A stretch of 63,355 nt of DNA, from positions 1-63,355 of the forward strand of contig NZ_JAIKXF010000133.1 in the NCBI RefSeq assembly GCF_024684275.1. The letters are read 5' to 3'. Source of the DNA: Ruminococcus sp. (GTDB taxonomy: Bacteria > Bacillota_A > Clostridia > Oscillospirales > Ruminococcaceae). Both the position numbers and the translations under genes were made by a program. Under the pieces are notes generated by a model that worked only from the letters and a program-made list of their open reading frames with translations, did not search any database and was not told the DNA's origin. Below, in pieces: positions 59,307-63,355 of the stretch. Position 1 is the first letter of the stretch. Every line of letters begins with the position of its first letter.

Positions 59307-59335
59307 TTGCAAAAGCATGATAATTATGATATAAT
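59307..59335 (+). promoter_or_regulatory. GH95-GH26 promoter
   Basis: TTGCAA (59307-59312), 17-base spacer, TATAAT (59330-59335), 48 bases before the GH95 ATG. Confidence 0.7.
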
Positions 59336-59383
59336 ATAGTGATATTAATATTTTGTTAATTTCCCTGAAAAGGAGTATCATAT

Positions 59384-61702
59384 ATGTCAAAAGAAACACT
59401 ACTTAATTACAACAAGCCTGCCGAAGATTTCAACTGGGCATTACCGGTCGGAAACGGCAGAATAGGCGGAATGATATTCGGCGGAACTGCCGAGGAAGTG
59501 ATAAAGCTCAACGAGGACTCTATATGGTCGGGCGGACTGCGTCACAGAGTAAATCCGGACGCTAAAGAGGGACTCGCAGAAGTCCGCAGCTTGCTTGCTG
59601 CCGGAGATGTTGCCGCTGCTGAGAAAGTCGCTTTCGAGAAAATGCAGGGCGTAACTCCTAATATGAGACACTATATGCCTCTCGGTGACCTCAAGATAAA
59701 TATGGAGCTAAACGGCAGAGCTAAGGACTATTCAAGAAGTCTTGATATATCTGAGGCTGTCGCAAGAGTATCGTTTAACTGCAATGACGTTAACTATACC
59801 CGTGAGGTGTTCGTATCAGCTCCGGACGAGGTAATGGTGATACACATCAGCTCTGACCACGAGGGCATGGTAACTCTCGACTGCTCTATCGACGGCAGAG
59901 ATGACTATTATGACGATAATCGTCCATGTGCAAAAAATATGCTCGCCTATACAGGCGGTACAGGCAGCCGTGACGGTATCTTCTTTGCTGCGATAGTCGG
60001 AGCAAAGGCAAAGGGCGGTACACTGAGAACTGTCGGAGGCAAGCTCCGTGCCGAAAATGCTGACGAAGTGACCTTAGTACTCTCTGTAAGAACAAGTTTT
60101 TACAGCGAACACTATGAGGAGTCCGCTGAGGTGGACGTTGAAATGGCTCTGGGCTGCGAATACGACGAGCTGCTCTACCGCCATATTAACGACTATAAAG
60201 ACCTTTTTGACCGTGTTGAGCTTTCCCTTGAAGACAATAGCGATGCTGATATCGCTTCGATGACCACCGATGAACGTATCGACCGCCTTAAAGGTGACGA
60301 GCTCGATAACAGGGAGTGTATACGTCTTATCCACGATAACAAGCTCATCGAGCTGTATTTTAACTATGGACGCTATCTTATGATCTCTGCGAGCCGTACA
60401 GGTACTCAGCCTATGAACCTTCAGGGCATCTGGAATGAGGAAATGTGGCCTGCATGGGGAAGCAAGTACACTGTGAATATAAATACGGAAATGAACTACT
60501 GGCCGGCAGAGAGCTGTAATCTCTCCGAGTGCCACCTGCCGCTTTTTGACCTGCTGGAGAGAGTCTGCGAAAACGGACGTATCACAGCTAAGGAAATGTA
60601 CGGCATAGACAAGGGGTTCGTATGTCACCATAATACCGATATATGGGGAGATACAGCTCCTCAGGACGAGTGGAAGCCTGCGACTTTATGGCCTATGGGC
60701 GGAGCATGGCTCGCTCTTCATGTTTTTGAACACTACGAGTACACTCTCGATGAGGAATTCCTTGCAGAGAAGTACCACCTTATGAAAGAGGCTGCCGAAT
60801 TCTTTGTGCAGTTCCTCATAGACGACGGTAAGGGACATCTGGTGACCTGTCCTTCTGTGTCTCCGGAGAATACCTACATCACCGCCAACGGAGTTAAGGG
60901 CTGTATCTGTGCCGGACCTTCTATGGACTCACAGATAATCACAGTACTTTTCAATGACGTTATCAAAGCAGCTGCGATACTCGGTAAGGACGAAAAATTC
61001 GCAAATAAGCTCAAAAAAATGCTAAAGAAGATACCTCAGCCGGAAGTAGGAAAGTACGGACAGATAATGGAGTGGTCAGAGGACTATGACGAAACAGAAG
61101 CCGGTCACAGACACGTTTCTCAGCTTTTCGGACTTCATCCTGCTGACATTATCTCACCTTATAAGACTCCTAAGCTTGCTGATGCGGCAAGAGCTACTCT
61201 TGTACGCCGACTTATCCACGAGGATACTCACACAGGTTGGAGCTGTGCGTGGATAACTAATATGTGGGCAAGACTTTTCGACAGCCGCATGGTATACGAA
61301 AATCTCAAAAAGCTCCTTGCGTACTCAACTAATCCGAATATGCTCGATTCTCATCCGCCATTCCAGATAGACGGAAATTTCGGCGGTATATCCGCAATAG
61401 CTGAGGCACTTCTGCAATGCAGCTGCGGAGAGATAAATCTTCTGCCGGCTCTTCCTCACGAATGGGAGAACGGTCATATCACCGGACTTCGTGCAAAAGG
61501 CGGTTTCGGTGTGGACATCGAATGGGCAGAGGGCAAGTTGAAAACAGCAGTTATAACTTCTGATATGGGCGGAGAATGCCGCCTCAGAGCTAACTGCGTA
61601 GTAAGTATAATCTGCGACGGTGAGAGCGTTGGCTCACGCATCGAGGACGGCGTTGTGATATTCAATACAAATGCCGGAAGCAGATATACAGTCAAAGCGT
61701 AA
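59384..61702 (+). CDS. Glycoside hydrolase family 95 (alpha-L-fucosidase/galactosidase)
   Basis: 772 residues, start after AAAAGGAGTATCAT. The N-terminal beta domain opens LLNYNKPAEDFNWALPVGNGRIGGMIFGG, with KLNEDSIWSGG. The (alpha/alpha)6 barrel carries MNLQGIWNEEMWPAWGSKYTVNINTEMNYWPAE (catalytic-region N and E), VCHHNTDIWGDTAP and HPPFQIDGNFGGISAIAEAL (general base region). No signal peptide, so it acts in the cytoplasm on imported oligosaccharides. GH95 releases alpha-1,2-L-fucose, or L-galactose from xyloglucan, by inversion. It is 16 bases upstream of the GH26 gene. Confidence 0.93.
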   Translation: MSKETLLNYNKPAEDFNWALPVGNGRIGGMIFGGTAEEVIKLNEDSIWSGGLRHRVNPDAKEGLAEVRSLLAAGDVAAAEKVAFEKMQGVTPNMRHYMPLGDLKINMELNGRAKDYSRSLDISEAVARVSFNCNDVNYTREVFVSAPDEVMVIHISSDHEGMVTLDCSIDGRDDYYDDNRPCAKNMLAYTGGTGSRDGIFFAAIVGAKAKGGTLRTVGGKLRAENADEVTLVLSVRTSFYSEHYEESAEVDVEMALGCEYDELLYRHINDYKDLFDRVELSLEDNSDADIASMTTDERIDRLKGDELDNRECIRLIHDNKLIELYFNYGRYLMISASRTGTQPMNLQGIWNEEMWPAWGSKYTVNINTEMNYWPAESCNLSECHLPLFDLLERVCENGRITAKEMYGIDKGFVCHHNTDIWGDTAPQDEWKPATLWPMGGAWLALHVFEHYEYTLDEEFLAEKYHLMKEAAEFFVQFLIDDGKGHLVTCPSVSPENTYITANGVKGCICAGPSMDSQIITVLFNDVIKAAAILGKDEKFANKLKKMLKKIPQPEVGKYGQIMEWSEDYDETEAGHRHVSQLFGLHPADIISPYKTPKLADAARATLVRRLIHEDTHTGWSCAWITNMWARLFDSRMVYENLKKLLAYSTNPNMLDSHPPFQIDGNFGGISAIAEALLQCSCGEINLLPALPHEWENGHITGLRAKGGFGVDIEWAEGKLKTAVITSDMGGECRLRANCVVSIICDGESVGSRIEDGVVIFNTNAGSRYTVKA

Positions 61703-61718
61703 GCTATAAGGAGCATAA

Positions 61719-63355
61719 ATGGACATTAAAAGAATATTATCCCTTGCTGCCGCAGCTGCTCTGGGCACTTCATCGGTCGCAGCTTGCAGCAAGTCGAAAA
61801 AATCAGATGACAATGCACCTGTGCCGATAGTCGAGGAGACTGAGACTGTCCCCACAACTACACAGCCGGTCGTGCCCGATAAAGAGTATCCGGATTATCC
61901 GGTAACTATACCTGAGATACAGAAACAGGCTACCGGAGATTTCTATGAGGCTGAGGACTGCGAGCTGAAAGAGGGTCAGAAAGTTGCTGCGGAAAAGGAG
62001 AATTTCAGCGGTAAGGGCTATGTTACAGGCTTTGTACCAAATGGCAAACAGTCGCTGACATTCAAGATAAATGTGCCGAGCAATCAGCATTACGACCTTT
62101 CTTTCAATATCGAATCGGATAAAGTTACACAGTGTCAGCTGCTTCTTAACGGAGCTCAGCTCACCGACTTTTCAACAGCATCAGAACGAAAATTTACTCA
62201 GATAACCATTCACGGAGTATTCCTCACAAAGGGAGGTTCTGAGATAACTGTTTGTCCTAAGGACGGCGATATTTGCCTTGATTACCTCAAACTGACCGAC
62301 AACAAGACTCTCAGTGAGATAAAATACGAGGCTGACGGTAAGCCTGTAAATAAAAAAGCAGGCGAGTCTGCAAAAGAGCTTATGAGCTTCCTTACGGATA
62401 ATTACGGAAAATTCATGATAACCGGACAGTATGCCGCTGACGATGATAATTCCGAACTTGACCTTATATATAAAACTACCGGTAAATACCCTGTTATCCG
62501 CTTCTGCAACCTGACAGTGCCCGAAGGTTCTTACGATGAGAGCTTCAAGGACGTTGATGCATGTGCAGATTGGTACAAAAACGGCGGTATAGTGTGTGCA
62601 AGCTGGTATTGGAACTCACCTTCTGATAAACGCTCCGTAAGGACTGAGGAGACTGACTTCAGGCTTGCAAAGGCAGTTACCAAAAAGGATATAGCAAAGC
62701 TCACGCAGGAGGAGATAAGAGGTCTTTACGGCGAGGGAGATATTTCCGAGGAGTGCTATGACCTCATACTCGACATTGATAATATGGCAGGACAGCTAAC
62801 TTCACTGAAAAATAAAGGCGTTCCTGTGCTCTGGAGACCGCTTCCGGAAGGCTACGGAAACTGGTATTGGTGGGGAGCTTCCGGAGCTGATGCCTACAAA
62901 TGGCTCTGGGACCTTATTTACGTCCGTCTGACCGAGTATTTCGAGCTTGATAATCTCATATGGATATGGAATGGTCAGAGCGAAAGTACTCTTGTGGATA
63001 AGAGCAGATACGATATTGCAGCTGTTGACATATATATGTCAGATTCCCGTGACTACGGCGACAAGTTCTACGAGAGCTTTGCTGCTGTACAGAAATTTGC
63101 CGGAAAGGGCAAGCTTGTTGCTATAAGCGAGTGCGGAAGTGTACCGGATGTTGACAGCTCCTTCCGTGACAATGCTATATGGTCGTTCTTCGGACTCTGG
63201 TTTGGTGAGTATATCGAGAACGAAAAGGGTGCTTATTCCGAAAAATATACGAGCAAAGAAACTCTCGTCCGCACATATAACTCAGACGGTGCTTTAACTC
63301 TTGATGAGTACAAGAAGCTTTGCAGCGGCGGAAAACTGTCTGTGAATACTGAAAC
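61719..63355 (+). CDS. GH26 beta-mannanase-like lipoprotein with CBM35-like domain (3' end cut)
   Basis: Start ATG 61719 after TAAGGAGCATAA; the frame is open to the window end (545 codons). A lipoprotein signal ends SVAAC, lipidated C23, followed by a Thr/Pro linker. Residues 70-205 (FYEAEDCELKEGQKV, FSGKGYVTGF, DICLDYLKLT) form a CBM35-like module. The GH26 barrel follows: GKFMITGQYA, VLWRPLPEGYGNWYWWG with acid/base E377, LIWIWNGQSES, and VAISECGSVPD with nucleophile E471. The residue before E377 is proline where most GH26 enzymes have histidine. Cell-surface attack on mannan or related glycans. Confidence 0.88.
   Translation, partial: MDIKRILSLAAAAALGTSSVAACSKSKKSDDNAPVPIVEETETVPTTTQPVVPDKEYPDYPVTIPEIQKQATGDFYEAEDCELKEGQKVAAEKENFSGKGYVTGFVPNGKQSLTFKINVPSNQHYDLSFNIESDKVTQCQLLLNGAQLTDFSTASERKFTQITIHGVFLTKGGSEITVCPKDGDICLDYLKLTDNKTLSEIKYEADGKPVNKKAGESAKELMSFLTDNYGKFMITGQYAADDDNSELDLIYKTTGKYPVIRFCNLTVPEGSYDESFKDVDACADWYKNGGIVCASWYWNSPSDKRSVRTEETDFRLAKAVTKKDIAKLTQEEIRGLYGEGDISEECYDLILDIDNMAGQLTSLKNKGVPVLWRPLPEGYGNWYWWGASGADAYKWLWDLIYVRLTEYFELDNLIWIWNGQSESTLVDKSRYDIAAVDIYMSDSRDYGDKFYESFAAVQKFAGKGKLVAISECGSVPDVDSSFRDNAIWSFFGLWFGEYIENEKGAYSEKYTSKETLVRTYNSDGALTLDEYKKLCSGGKLSVNTE

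Overview
The window reads as a chromosomal segment of an anaerobic, plant-fibre-degrading Firmicute, most like Ruminococcus or a close Oscillospiraceae relative. Pointers are AraR-type arabinose control, a clostridial T-box ahead of leucine genes, a SpoIVB sporulation protease, a HydE [FeFe]-hydrogenase maturase, GH95/GH26 glycosidases, strong AGGAGG ribosome sites and many textbook TTGACA-17-TATAAT promoters. The genus call is inference from gene content; no search was run.

Layout. (1) 1-1818: the end of an FtsX-type permease, a methyltransferase, then a row of broken gene pieces. (2) 2106-8307: six tightly packed genes, a nitrogenase-like NifH/NifD/NifK-type trio followed by a complete BtuFCD/FecBCD-type ABC importer. 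This is the most unusual system here. It lacks FeMo-cofactor ligands and nif assembly genes, so it is probably a reductase for an imported tetrapyrrole, corrinoid or siderophore-like compound and not a nitrogenase. (3) 8308-9495: more gene remnants and a 59-residue orphan under a consensus promoter. (4) 9496-12156: an McrBC-like pair whose McrC lacks the nuclease domain. (5) 12347-13716: an orphan gene, an HTH/zinc-ribbon regulator and a free-standing structured RNA. (6) 13952-24660: an arabinose regulon (AraR, an AraC-type regulator, a sugar ABC importer, FGGY kinase, AraA, AraD) with AraR-like boxes before araR and before the transporter.

(7) 24747-34435, minus strand: coaX, a carbohydrate esterase, a U32-like protein, hydE, nadA, tsaD, rimI and polA, interrupted by copies of a palindromic repeat with GTAGGGG/CCCCTAC ends. 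(8) 34717-42863, minus strand: a branched-chain amino-acid operon (leuA-leuC-leuD-orf-ilvB-ilvN-leuB-ridA) behind a T-box leader. (9) 43029-53060, mostly minus: an AIM24 protein with two small partners, birA, spoIVB (plus strand), an HPr-family gene, trmD and rimM separated by two unknown genes, a second HTH/zinc-ribbon regulator and purB. (10) 53061-56331: membrane proteins with a PP2C phosphatase and an FHA protein. (11) 56655-63355, plus strand: secD-secF, a cytoplasmic GH95 and a surface GH26 lipoprotein cut by the window end.

Three signals cut across genes: an identical operator (TCTACG-N3-CGTAGA) in front of both HTH/zinc-ribbon regulators about 38 kb apart; two copies of a structured RNA with compensatory changes; and the dispersed palindromic repeat family. 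I saw no tRNA, rRNA, CRISPR array or intact insertion sequence.
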